Source of the DNA: Pseudofabraea citricarpa
Taxonomy: Eukaryota > Ascomycota > Leotiomycetes > Helotiales > Dermateaceae
Direction of reading: 5' to 3'
Length of the DNA: 64,000 bases
Assembly (NCBI GenBank): GCA_029641185.1
Contig: JAPWGK010000014.1
Coordinates: 248,001-312,000, forward strand
The notes below the pieces were generated by a model that saw nothing but the letters and a program-made list of their open reading frames with translations, was not told where the DNA came from and made no database searches. A program made the translations under genes and the position numbers. Shown here in pieces: positions 1-11,315 of the stretch; the first letter of the stretch is position 1; the number at the start of each line of letters is the position of its first letter.

Positions 1-1000
1 CAACTCAGGGAAAACCGTCGACGGTAGAGAGTATAAGATGGATATGGAAAGCTCCACTGCGGTCATAAAAAAGATGGAAAGTAACGGCATTTCATCGCCA
101 GTCGAGCGTAGAACGTCTGTAGAAGTCGAGGCTCGAAGATTCACCGGGGAGATACCCATGCACACGAAGAAAAAATTCTACTCAGAATATGAAGAATTAA
201 AAAGGGCGTTTGTCGCAGGGGAGTTTGGGAAATACACCGAAGGGACGGGCGAGAGCAAGAAAAAAACTCAATCGCCCCGGTATATTCGAATGAAGAGCCT
301 CGAGTGGCGATCAAAGAGATTGGCTCTAATCGGGGAAGCTATGGACGAGCTTTTAGACGAGGATCATGCTATAATGCAGCTCAAAGAAGATATTCGGTCA
401 ATGGCCTCATCAGAAGCGAAGGAAGCACAAGAACAACTCAATCAGCGCATCCGAGAATTTACTCTCAGACTGGAGAATCGGGCCATTAACGACCAAATCG
501 TCTTTTACCATCATCGTGATAACCGGAAAGCACTCAGACAGGAGCCACCTCTGTTGCATTGGGATCGGCGAGACTTTGAACCTTTAAAGGTACAAGCCGA
601 GGAGTTTTACCCTGAACATGAATTGTCCCTTTTGGACTTTCACCCAAAACCAACCTGGCCATTATTTCGCACCGAAATGAACGACGATTTTCAATATGTT
701 TTGAGCACACTCTTCATGTTCCCAACTCAATCTGTCAAGAGGGGCCTTACATCCCTCGCCCACGGTGCTTACGATTGGATAGCACCGGAATGTCCTACCC
801 TTACGGACCCACGGAAAGGCGGTTGTAGGGATTTGAACGATTTATCAGTAAAGTGTTTGAATGAACAAATGCTGAAGGAGATTATTGATAGTTGGTTGCA
901 ATGGCCATTTCGACCAACCCGACATGAATTACTTATAAAGACTGGGAAAGCTATTGTCCTCGAAGAAGGAGAGGATGATTGGCATAGCTATGGTGTCTAA
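1..1000 (+). CDS. 3' part of a possible mtTFB-like (rRNA adenine dimethylase-fold) protein, cut by the window edge
   Basis: The frame is open from base 2 through an ATG at 38 to the stop at 1000. There is no stop upstream of the ATG, so the gene probably begins outside the window and the ATG is internal. The visible 320 residues include a charged, helical middle (about 110-160). A C-terminal half follows with a phrase near 205 (SLLDFHPKP), then FMFPTQSVKRGL, then a tail near WPFRPTRHELL. This layout resembles the C-terminal part of fungal mitochondrial transcription factor B/KsgA-like proteins, where a short LLD-x-P-K segment precedes a helical domain. The SAM-binding core would lie upstream and cannot be seen, so the assignment is only a family resemblance. 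No intron is needed within the visible part. The neighbouring amidase is convergent, with its stop about 170 bp away. Confidence 0.45.
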   Translation, partial: NSGKTVDGREYKMDMESSTAVIKKMESNGISSPVERRTSVEVEARRFTGEIPMHTKKKFYSEYEELKRAFVAGEFGKYTEGTGESKKKTQSPRYIRMKSLEWRSKRLALIGEAMDELLDEDHAIMQLKEDIRSMASSEAKEAQEQLNQRIREFTLRLENRAINDQIVFYHHRDNRKALRQEPPLLHWDRRDFEPLKVQAEEFYPEHELSLLDFHPKPTWPLFRTEMNDDFQYVLSTLFMFPTQSVKRGLTSLAHGAYDWIAPECPTLTDPRKGGCRDLNDLSVKCLNEQMLKEIIDSWLQWPFRPTRHELLIKTGKAIVLEEGEDDWHSYGV

Positions 1001-1171
1001 AGGGATTTTGGTCATCTGATGTGCTCTGAGTAACAGAACGTCGATTTTTTTTTGGAGAGATATAAGTTGCGTTGCAAGCATATTTAGATAGATACATGGC
1101 AGCGTATCCGATGTCCATACTTGTAATAGCATTGTAATATACACAGATAGTAACGTTATATTAAGATATAT

Positions 1172-2892
1172 TTACTGACCTGACATTACCGCGGGATCGA
1201 CCAATTGGATATTTGTCTTGTCAGCTATTGCAGAAGCCATCCCACTTTTCCGCCAATCAAACATCTTCTCATAAGCATATCCAATCTTGAGAATCTTCTC
1301 TTCGCCATGCAAAGCTCCCACAAGTTGCATACCAACCGGGAGTAAGATTTTTGGATCATCGCCGCCCATATCAGGCATCAATCCAATGGGAAGTGTCATT
1401 GCAGGATGTCCTGTCAAGTTAAACTGAGCAGTATTTACAGAAATACCAGCTTCAGCTCTAGATTTCTCGTAGACACCTGCATCACGGCTCTTGAATTTCG
1501 GCGCTGTTCGGGATAGCGATGGTGTAAGTAGGACATCGTATGTCTGGAGATGACTCTCATATTCTCTCGATACTGTACTTCGTTAATCTCCCCCTTTGGG
1601 ATTGATTGGGAGCCTGACTTACACTGGATAGCTAAATTTAAACATTTCGCATAGAGTGTGGGGTATTTCTCTAACGCAAAGTTGCCGTTGATAATAGTGC
1701 TTTTGACGGCCGGTGGTGTGCGATCCCATTTCTCCTGCGTCATCGGAAGCATCTTCTCTAGGAATCCCGTTAAGCAGTATTGTTTCCTTCCTGACGCCTT
1801 ACCAGATAACGAGATACAACCTCCCAATCTTCGAATACCCATCCAAATATTTCGTCCTGTTACGTGTGCCGGCATTGATATCTCGCTTACTTCTGCACCT
1901 AGCTCTCGAAGTTTATATGCGCTATCGAGGACTTTGGCCTTCATTTCTGAGATCATAAATGGTGAGTCGAACGATTCTTTGATGATGGCAATTTTCATCC
2001 CCATTAGAGGCTTGTCTCCGTGCGTTTGCAGTGACCGAGAGTACCAAGATGTTAGGTTGGATGAGTATTTGATCTCGCCATGTTCCTGGGCTCCAACAGC
2101 TCGATCATCCACTCCGTCTCTTCCAGCAAGAACCTCCAAGAGAACCGCAACATCCATGACATTCTTACAGATCGGTCCAACGTGATCCATAACGGCCTCG
2201 CTCGTCACGATTCCAGTATACGGCACCAAGCCATGTGTAGGTTTCAGACCAACACAACCAGACATAGCAGAGGGGATACGGATTGATCCACCCTGGTCAG
2301 CACCAACTCCCATATCGACGTAGTTTTCAGGACTTCCCACCAGAGCGCCGACGCCAGAACTCGATCCGCCGGCAGAATAACCATTCGCGTAGGGATTATG
2401 GATAATACCCGTGGAAGAAGTATCGCTCATCGGACTATATGACATATTCTCACACGTCGCCGTACCGATGATTTCGCCTCCGGCTTCCAGAATCCTCGTC
2501 ACGGCTGTAGCGTCAACTTTTGGAATCCATGGCTCTACCATATCTGACCCGTTGACTTGCGGTACCGAGGCAACGCAGATATTATCCTTGAGGCAGAGCG
2601 TCTTTCCAGCCAGTAATCCTGTCGGATTCTTTTCCCTGCCTCCTACGGAGAATGTATGAGCCCAAGCGACTCCCAATTTGTTCTCCGCCGCACTGGGGAG
2701 ATGAATGTCTTTCCGCGGAAATCTTTCACTGTCGACTGGGAGATGGTATTCTGGCATCGCGAGGAGTTGCTCGAATACAGCGTTTGTTTCCGCAAGGAGT
2801 TTTTGGTAGTCTTCTACTTCTTCGGCAGCCATTTGCACGCCCATCTTTGTGGCTGCTTGGTGTACATGCTCGCTTGAGATGGTGGTAGACAT
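1172..2892 (-). CDS. Amidase (amidase-signature family)
   Basis: Two exons (1623-2892 and 1172-1572) join across a 50-bp intron at 1573-1622 (GTAAGT donor, TACAG acceptor, branch-like TTAAC). Splicing moves the frame from AIQ into LSREYESHLQTYDVLLTP, which matches the amidase family, and gives a 556-residue protein, the usual fungal length. The Ser-cisSer-Lys machinery is visible: Lys102 in LCLKDN, the glycine/serine loop SAGGSSSG at 173-180, and nucleophile Ser203 in ADQGGSIRIPS. The C-terminal LTGHPAMTLPIG is also typical. Family members hydrolyse C-N bonds of carboxamides to acid and ammonia. The substrate cannot be told from sequence. There is no signal peptide, so it is probably cytosolic. 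The start is the first ATG and leaves a normal N-terminal helix region. Confidence 0.93.
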
Positions 2893-5800
2893 GGCTTTTT
2901 ACGAGTTTGTGAGAATAAAGGAACAGGAAACAGAGACGTGGGAGACTTGAAACCCTTTTTTATTTCGGTCAAGGACTTGGCTTTTCATTACTTGTGTAGC
3001 TGGTGCCTTGTGGACTGATAAGGATGAAGGGCGTCATTGAAAGGTGGGATATCTTCGATATCTTCGGAATCCCGATGGTATTGCCCATGGCTCAATGATT
3101 CCAGCTATGGGGAGTAGTGGAGAACGCAGAATCTCCTAGAAATATGAAAAACAATACAAAGAAGGATATTTCGCGTTTCGTGCGAGTGCCTCTCGTGATG
3201 GTCTGATGGATAATTGGGCTCGTTGAGACGCTTGTCCCATGCCCCTTATATATTCTGCGGCGACCGTCTTGTCGAATAGCGATATTCTGCTTAGTATCGC
3301 TCTTTATATTATATAATCATTGCGCAAATGAGTGTTGACTTCATTACACTTTGCCTTGTTGCATCGGGAGGGTTGTGATCTTGTTGGTTGTCGTCAGGTG
3401 ACTGGAAATAGATTTCCGATGACGGCACGAAGTCAAAACAACCAAGACATCATCAACACGTTCAATATAATCCCCAGATCTCGGATCTCGAAACCATGTC
3501 CCAGATGGAGATGTGAGTACGCAACTTCGATCAGATATGGTTATGATACCTGAATGCTTCATACATCGGGCTCAATATAGACAAGTTGAAGTACAACTTG
3601 CATAACTTGTGCTGTGGTGCTATTTGCTCTGCGTTCCTCAGCAGGAACCTTTCAAACTGGATTATGGCTAGTTGCTGCATACATAAGTATCATGATACAA
3701 GTGCTGGAATGACGTCTACGACTGTTTTTCGTTAATGGTCATCTCTTTTCTTTTCATGTCTCATGCTTGGACCACTGAGAAATATGTTTTTCTCAAGGAG
3801 AGAATATAGTGTCGGTGCTGGGTTTTTAGGTTTACGCAAGTATCTTGGTACCTTCGTACCTACCTAACTATCTTCTACGGTGCCTGAAATGTAAAGTATT
3901 TGGGACGTTATCTTTCATTACAGTTATGTATTCCTGCCCCTAAGTATATCTGGCATCGTAGGACTTTGCTCGTTTACATCATATGGCTGGCACTATATTG
4001 ATGGCCGAAGCCGGGGAACGATTTTGCTTGTCCAATGATTGAAGTGTTTTGAGTCGTCGCTTTTGGAAATATCGGATCTCAATTGCGCGAAAAGAGACAG
4101 ACAGTCGCATTGCTTGATGGCAATGTAACTGAAGCGACAAGGCAAGTGCCATCCATGTGATAAGGGGTTAGACTCGAGTCTAATGGCAGTCTGTGAAATG
4201 GACCTTTTGTTATGAAACAGGCACATAATCTAGATTGGTGATAGGGCTTGTCCCTAAGATCGTGTGATTGAGCTTTCCGCGGACTCGATTCCTACTTTTC
4301 TCATACAATGATAAAAAGCTAAAGATTTGGACAGATTCCTCAAAGCCCTCATGGCAACGTCTTTGAATACGAAAACCAAAATACTCTCCAGTGGTGTGAA
4401 GAACATCTTGAAGTTGCATACTTGGCAAGGATGCGTTTCGGAACATTTAGTAATTCTTGATGGTAACTGAAGGATTTGCCTAAACTTCTTGACGACCATT
4501 GACTGACCAAGTTGCAGGGGAAAAGGGTTGTTCAGAATATTTGACGCGGCATCAATCCTACCGAATTGTTCTCCTCATAACGCGCGCGGCATAGAGAAAT
4601 ATGAAGAACTTGCGATAAGCATTGCGATCCTTCGGAGTATCGGAGTATTACGCTGGTGAATGGAAGTCTATCTCGCTTCAAGATGCTGGAAGCATTTGTG
4701 TCATCTGTCATTTAGGGAAATCAGCCGACGAGGCAGGATCAATCATTGCGGAAATGCTACACGACCTTGTCGCCAATTACCACGATCACTAAAGGTAGAT
4801 TAGGTTTAGTCTACATCATGATGGGCGGATTTTAGGAAGCATCATGAGAATCATGCCGGGCTTAATAAGGATAAAGTGAAACCGTACGAACCAATGGCTA
4901 GGGGAGTTCTGCAGCCACAACCAAAGAACGAAGGAGGTATTATACCTACAAGACTACATACCATTACGGCTCAACCCCCGAAGTGGTCTTGATTAACCGA
5001 GCAAGCAAATGCTAATAATTCTAGTTACGGACGAAAAGGGGATCACAACTGGGCACGAGCGGCTGCCAAGGACCATAGATCTGTGATGCCCTCTTTCAAA
5101 TCAAGTTCTGAAGGATTCAAGGTGGTAACACAATCTTCAACGTGGTAATGGCCTCCTTAGGAGATTGGTCAACCCTGAACGTGCGGGGATAGAACGGATG
5201 TCTACAACCATGGCACGATAACTGAGGTTGTATGCATCTGGGACCATTGTTTCTTCCTCAAATGTTTGGTGAATGCGGGAGGAACCGCAGCCCCCCGTGG
5301 AGGCCGCGGTGTTCCACCATAAGTGGATGGGGGCCTTTATCGCCTATAGCCATTCGGCTTTTCGGTGATCTTTGGATTCAGTTGTCAGTAGTCCGTTCGC
5401 TGCAGCTATCGGAATACTCGGGAAGGATTTGAACAGTCTGTGAGAACCTCAAGAAATCCTCAGTGACCATTGCTTATGGGCCGAATGAGTGAAATGAGGT
5501 ATCAATCCAGGTGCACCATCACAAACATTTGGAGATGCTCCGACCGCTTATTTCGCCGAGCAGGGGACGACATCGGCATCGAACAAACATCTCATGTACG
5601 TGCACACGAATTGCTACCAGGATACGCGTCGCTTAATTGACCACGGCCCTCTGCACAGTCCGCATGGCGGAGATTGCATGTGAAGACAGCTAGCTACTGT
5701 ACCGTCGCCTCGTACGTCTGTCTCTTCAGATGACCCAGCGAATGGCACTTTGACTTCACTGGCAGTCGCTTCTCAGAAATCCTTCAGTTGAGGCTCTATC

Positions 5801-6417
5801 GCTACATCCTTCAAGGCTTGTTCATTGTTTGCGAGAAGCAATGCGGAAAGTGTGAGGTCCGTGGAAAACGTGCTCATGGTTGCGCCTCGGCCTATTCAGA
5901 ACATTGTCCCTGAATCAGGAATATCATCGGAAGTCAAGTCTAACCGCCGCCAACCCAATCGCACATGTGCTTGACATACCTTAAAGTCAGATCTGAATGC
6001 AGGTGCTGCCCGGGTGTATCTCTTCTTTGGTACGATATTCTCCGAGTATTAAGATCCAATTCAGCCACCGTGCTCGGCGCAGCTACCGGTTGGCAACGTG
6101 CAAGGTGGGGATTGGGGATTAATTGTCGAATCAGAGATATCGAGAGGACCCTGAATTGTGTATTGGTGGGGTAATCGAAGTATTGACTGATCATGAGTTA
6201 CATGGCAGAACCTCGCGATTGACTTTCATTGTGATGTGTACTGCATGGTAAGTGACAAGATACCATCTTGGAGATACCTCTAAGGCCAAACATCCGAGCA
6301 CGATGCATTTGATCTGGAAGTACAAAGTCTCTCTTGTCTGCCCATGATTTTGTTTCAGCAACTGTTCTTCAGTCCAAAGCTCTACACTCATTTCACTCCC
6401 TTCTCCAGCACTTCATC
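2893..6417. other. Gene-poor interval of 3.5 kb
   Basis: Only short, overlapping, stop-rich frames are present on both strands, with no plausible multi-exon model. About 300 bp next to the amidase start probably hold its promoter, and the last few hundred bases hold that of the secreted protein. Nothing else could be supported. Confidence 0.5.
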
Positions 6418-7952
6418 ATGCGTCTTCCTCTAAGCATTGTCTTTGCAGCAGCAGCAGTCCTCGTCTCGGCTGATGAGGAGTGTGCTGCAGATGCCCGTTC
6501 TGTTTCTACTTCGGGTACTTTCTTGGAGACTTCTCGTGCTGTTGTAGACTCAGTCCCAGCTACTATCGTATCGCCCAATGCAGTAGAGGTCAACTCAACA
6601 TCCATCAACTCTACCGCTCTATTCGCACCCATCTTAGCACCAGATGTTGATGTTCACGCCATAAAGAACGTCATTCCCGCCAAGAATGTCTCTCTGTGCT
6701 ATGGCACAAACGATACCGCCCTTGTTCCTGAAAGCACCCAGATGAACATCACTCACGAGATGAAATATCCTACTGTCCTGCTTGAAGACATCGCTTCCAT
6801 CACCAATGTCGACTGCTCCGACACTAGCGTCATCATGTCTTTCTCCAACACCACTGTTTTCAATGCAACCTTCAGCTCGTGGTCCGCTCAAGACGATTTC
6901 GTCTTGATCACCAACCATCTCGGAGACTGTGATGTAGAGCTTGAGAGAGGTTATTTCATTGTCAACAGCATCGATGTTGACCAGGCTGCCCTTACAATTA
7001 CTGCGCATTCTGAGAAGTCAGACGTATCCAACACTGCTGGTATGTAGAGCATTTTTATATTTTTGACAATTGCTAATATATCACAGCTATTACCGAAATC
7101 GTTTGGGGTGGTATCAACGGAAACGTGCCCTTGAACAAGCGCACTACTCTTGAGCCAAGTTACACCATCAACACCGATATTACCCTTGTTAAAGATACTG
7201 TCATCTTCGAATATGATCCTTACGTCACCGTCACTGCCGACACTGCTGTTGTCTCAGCCGCTGTGACTTTCTCTGGTTACTTGAAGTACAACTGGCTCCT
7301 CTTCAAGATGGAGGATCTCTATTTCGATATCGACACCGACTTCTCCGCTGACGTCGGTCTATCTGTTGACGTTGCTGCTGCATACTCTGATAACTTCGAA
7401 TATGCCCCAGATGCTCTCAGCTACAGCCTTATCTCCGTTCCTGGTATCTTGGAACTCGGTCCATCCGTCAAGTTCGGTATCGGAGCCGATATCTCTGTCG
7501 ATTCTGTTGTCGATATTAGCACTGCGGTCGGTATTGATCTTGAAGGAGGTGCTGTCCATCTCGATGTTCTTAATGGAGCCAACACCGGCACCTCAGGCTG
7601 GACACCAACTTATACCGCATCCGTCAATGTTTCTGGTCAAGTCGAGGCTGATATCAACCCATATGTTTCTCTTACAGTTCAACTTGCCGTCAACTTCTTC
7701 TCTGGCCTTATCGATCTCTCTTCTGGATTGACCGCCAAGCCTGGATTCAACAACACCCTCATCTTGAGTGGTACTGCTGATGTTGACCTCGAGGGGGTGA
7801 CTGGTCTGAATTCTACTGGAGGCTGTTCTAACGGCCTCTTCATCGATAGCGATTTCTACTTCAGCGTTGATGCCTTCGCTACTCAGTGGTTTAACACCCA
7901 ATTATATGCCGTCACGCTCCCAGTGTTTGAGAAGTGCTGGAGCTGGGTTTGA
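6418..7952 (+). CDS. Secreted DUF7029/DUF7223-like protein
   Basis: Exons 6418-7039 and 7087-7952 flank a 47-bp intron (GTATGT...TCACAG), giving 495 residues. I chose the ATG at 6418 rather than the upstream open frame because it starts a clear signal peptide (MRLPLSIVFAAAAVLVSA). The N-terminal half is rich in N-glycosylation sequons. It contains a beta-rich segment (about 110-205) with the hydrophobic/Ser/Thr pattern I associate with DUF7029. The second exon, from WGGINGN to the Cys/Trp-rich end (EKCWSWV), is a long beta-strand repeat region like DUF7223. Such proteins are widespread and secreted in filamentous ascomycetes. Their molecular function is not known to me. The domain names are from memory of the families and should be treated as likely. 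Confidence 0.8.
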
Positions 7953-8686
7953 TTTGAGTAAAGCTTTCTGCCACTTGCGCAACTTTCTCTGTATATATTT
8001 TTCCTTTGTAACGCCTCATGTATCTACCTAAGAATTCTTCTAATTTCATTCATCTACTTCAACTACATCCATCTACTTCAACTTTCTTCAGCTGATTTGA
8101 TATGACCTGCCAAGAATGGTGATGTAAGCGATATCTGGGGGAAGAAGGTAAGCGATTGATCTGCCGAGCTCCCGCTCATTCGCACTCAATCCGAATCCTT
8201 TCAAACAACACACCTAAGCCTTTCAAAAGAAGGATTTGAAAGGATTCAAGCCTCGTCATCATAACCTTCAATTATTGATTTCTAAAGACCGATAATCCGA
8301 AAATTCCAGTTCGTCTCTTATCTCGTCAACACGGCAATTGTGCGGTGCTCGCCGCTAGCCGCTCCACCTCGATCAATCAGAATCGTCGCTCGCAACACAA
8401 GCATCAAGGACGAAGCTTGATTGTGGGCGGCGAAAATGAGGGAATCGGGAAGGTGTGCCAGGAACGGGATCGTCATTGGTTTATCTCCTGACCAGTGCCG
8501 ATGCATATCGGTATTCTTGCTAGACCGTCCACAAGCTCGATCTTTGATGTGTCCTGACCTGCTTGTTCGGGAATGCAGATCCCCTTGTGCATTAGTGGTG
8601 TTTGGGTGGGATATATATCTACGCAGTCTTGGGTTTTCCAAGAAGCCAAGATCACTCTGATATATCGATCCTTCTCTAACGCAATC
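7953..8686. other. Intergenic; probable promoter of the nuclease gene
   Basis: This is 734 bp between two same-strand genes. A TATA-like ATATATAT lies at about 8611-8618, some 70 bp before the nuclease ATG. A pair of CATCTACTTCAACT repeats lies near 8049-8083. No coding frame is convincing. Confidence 0.4.
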
Positions 8687-9894
8687 ATGAAGAGTTTCAT
8701 CGCTACTGTTGGCCTGCTCGGTGTTATTCCAAAGGCTTTTGCTTGGGGAACCCTTGGTCATGATACTGTCGCTTACATCGCTACCAATTTCGGTATGACT
8801 CTCCAATCTGTTATATAAAGCTTATACTGAGTTTTTCTAGTGAGCGCAGAGACCAAGACCTATTTCCAGGGTGTCCTCGACACAACCAGTACCGATTATC
8901 TCGCTTCGGTCGCTACCTGGGTAAGTAAATTCGCATTCTTCTCGCATATTTGACTGATCCTGTCAGGCTGATTCCTACCGCTACACTGCCGCCGGTACAT
9001 TCTCTGCAGGGTATCATTATATTGATGCGCAGGATAATCCTCCGGACAGCTGCAGTGTTGATTTCGATCGTGATTGCCCCGCCGAAGGATGTATCGTCAG
9101 CGCCATCTCGAATTATGTATGCAGCCCCTTTTTGTACGTTGGAGGTTGCTGATGAACAAAGACTACCAGGATTTTGAGCACCAAGATCAGTGCTGCTGAA
9201 AAGTTGATTGCTGCTAAGGTGAGTTCTTCCTTGAGGTCTTTGACTGATAGCTGACGAGTTGAAGTTCATCGTGCATGTAAATTTCCCAAAGCCTTAGTCT
9301 TCTAGAGGAGACCGCTTACAAATTTAGTTCCTCGGTGATATCCACCAACCTCTTCACGATGAGAATCTTGAAGTAGGTGGCAACGGAATCGCCGTAACAT
9401 TTGACGGCGTTGCAACAAATCTCCACCACATTGTATGTCACCCAGACTTTCTCCTACAATGCTAATACAAGGCAGTGGGATACCAACATCCCCGAGAAAC
9501 TCATCGGAGGCTACTCGCTCGCGGATGCCAAATCATGGGCTACAACTCTCACGACGGCAATCAAGACTGGCACATATAGTTCACAGAAAGCCAGCTGGCT
9601 CGATGGTATAGATATTGACGACCCCCAGGCCTCTGCGCTTGTGTGGGCTAAAGATGCCAATTCTTATGTCTGTGATACGGTTCTTCCTGAAGGCGTGGAT
9701 GAGGTTGAGAGTGTGGATCTCGGTGGGGATTATTATGATGCTGCGATCCCGGTAGTCAAGGAATTGATTGCCAAGGCGGGGTATAGGTGAGTTTTCTTCT
9801 TGAACTTGTATTGAAAAAGAAGTACTAATGAGTTTCGTATGGTAGACTTGCTGCTTGGTTGAATTTGATCGCTACTGGGGAGATTGATTTGTGA
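8687..9894 (+). CDS. Secreted S1/P1-type nuclease
   Basis: Eight exons (8687-8792, 8841-8920, 8967-9116, 9162-9218, 9265-9276, 9328-9432, 9476-9786, 9846-9894) give 289 residues; one exon is only 12 bp. A 19-residue signal peptide ends at Ala19, so the mature protein starts with Trp20. In P1 nuclease the N-terminal Trp binds zinc. The trinuclear zinc ligands are all recognisable: Trp20 and His25 in WGTLGH, Asp in ATWADSYR, His in GYHYID, the HFLGDIHQPLHDEN block, and His/Asp in LHHIWD. The enzyme would degrade single-stranded DNA or RNA and act as a 3'-nucleotidase outside the cell, releasing phosphate and nucleosides. All splice sites are GT-AG, and the frame is kept across all seven introns. 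The family assignment is firm. Confidence 0.95.
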
Positions 9895-11315
9895 ATAAGC
9901 GAGGATATCTTAGAAAGCCGAGTACTGGAAAATAGCAGAGAATGATTGGATCATCTTAGATTTAGGTGTCAAAATTATTATATACCAGTTAAAAGATATT
10001 GCATAAGCTAGCCAAGATGTGACAGACAGTAGTGAAACCTAACAAGATGAAACACGGAGAAACTATCAACAGACACAATCAATATTGCCGTTGGAAAGTA
10101 TCGAAAAAGGATATTTGTTCCCTGAAAGCACGAGTGACATAGAAACTGTTGGTATAATTATGTGGCTACATCACGTCATATACCATGTGACTTGAAATGG
10201 AATTAGGTGAATAACCAACCACTTCTATATAACCTTACGGATCATTACGATCCTCCCTTCATATATGTCCATCATATTACCAACCAAGATCAACTCGTAC
10301 GAGTCAGTGAATGCCACTATTCTGTACCTAGAGCTACGGATAATGACCTCCTCAATCACCTCGTACTGCAAGGCAATATGGGTGTATCGGCAGAAACTTG
10401 CGCGAAAAACCTTTGCAGATAAATTGTTAGTCTAACTGTATTTGGAATGGCAACAGTATGACAGTTGACAGCAGCATAATATCTTCACGGAGGGAAATGT
10501 ATGTTTTCTTTCAAGACGCTATACCTAATTTTTAGGAACAGAGAGTTGAAGCTACCAAAATTCTTTATTGTTGTCCGTATTTACAGAAAGCATGAAGTCC
10601 AGGCCACCAAACGGGGAGCTGTTATTGATTAGTTACGTACTGTCACGTGGTCTCTGGAAGTTATTATAGTATTTATCATATATAACATGCTTATAAATGT
10701 AATTAATAGAGCATCATAGCGGATGGATTGACCTATTTTATACTAAGTTTAATCAGGCTTTGAAAATAGTCAACCTTTAAACTGCTCTTTGCTAGGATAC
10801 CATAATTTTATACTTGTTTTTGATAAAGATGTTTCATCAACTTATTATTTTAAAACAGGTCTATCTAGTTTCAGTCTTTATCATTCTTTACAAGAGCTTA
10901 TAAGCCTCATTCTTAGTGTCGAAATTCTTCATTTACGTCAAGAATATGTCGACCTTTGTAATTATCTGATGATTCCAAATATGAGACTCTTTATTGCTAT
11001 TTATTTTAATTCGACTCATCAAGAAACACTTGAACTCTTGATTTTGGTTCTGGCTCAGGTAAGTATAGGTAGCAGCAAATCCGGGATGGTGTTCCGAGAG
11101 TGGTGACTAAACCGAACGGAGATTAGTTCGCTTATGCTCGCTTCCATTCCGAAGCAGAGCCTTCAGGCCTCGGAACCGATTGTTTCTCCTCAACTTTCCA
11201 ACTTCTTATCCCGAACATCTAGTGTTACTTCTCCCTTAAATTGTGGTACCTCAACTCTTCAGCTGTTTCACTGCATGCTAGATATAAAAAAGCTTCGGTT
11301 CCCGGAGTTGTGAAA
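9895..11315. other. AT-rich intergenic DNA before the regulator gene
   Basis: Low-GC sequence, most extreme at about 10600-11060. It carries one copy of a direct repeat (10207-10395) and a stop-free but AT-rich frame of 105 codons at 10789-11106 without recognisable domains. The last 200 bp probably form the promoter of the Zn2Cys6 regulator. Confidence 0.45.
10207..10395 (+). repeat. Diverged direct repeat, left copy
   Basis: The stretch aligns with 15808-15972 in the same orientation. Shared stretches include ATATAACCTTA at the start, AGAGCTAC in the middle and GGGTGTATCG near the end. The two copies flank the regulator/PLP-enzyme pair. They have no coding potential and no obvious terminal inverted repeats. 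Confidence 0.7.

Noticed and set aside
1658..2185. Plus-strand open frame of 175 codons
   Set aside because: It lies wholly on the opposite strand of the amidase, whose motifs are clear.
5320..5500. Short phrases resembling part of an MFS transporter
   Set aside because: The match is short, has stops and no further transporter helices around it.
8318..8806. Minus-strand frame of 162 codons over the nuclease start
   Set aside because: It overlaps the nuclease promoter and first exon, has no domain, and conflicts with the well-supported spliced gene.
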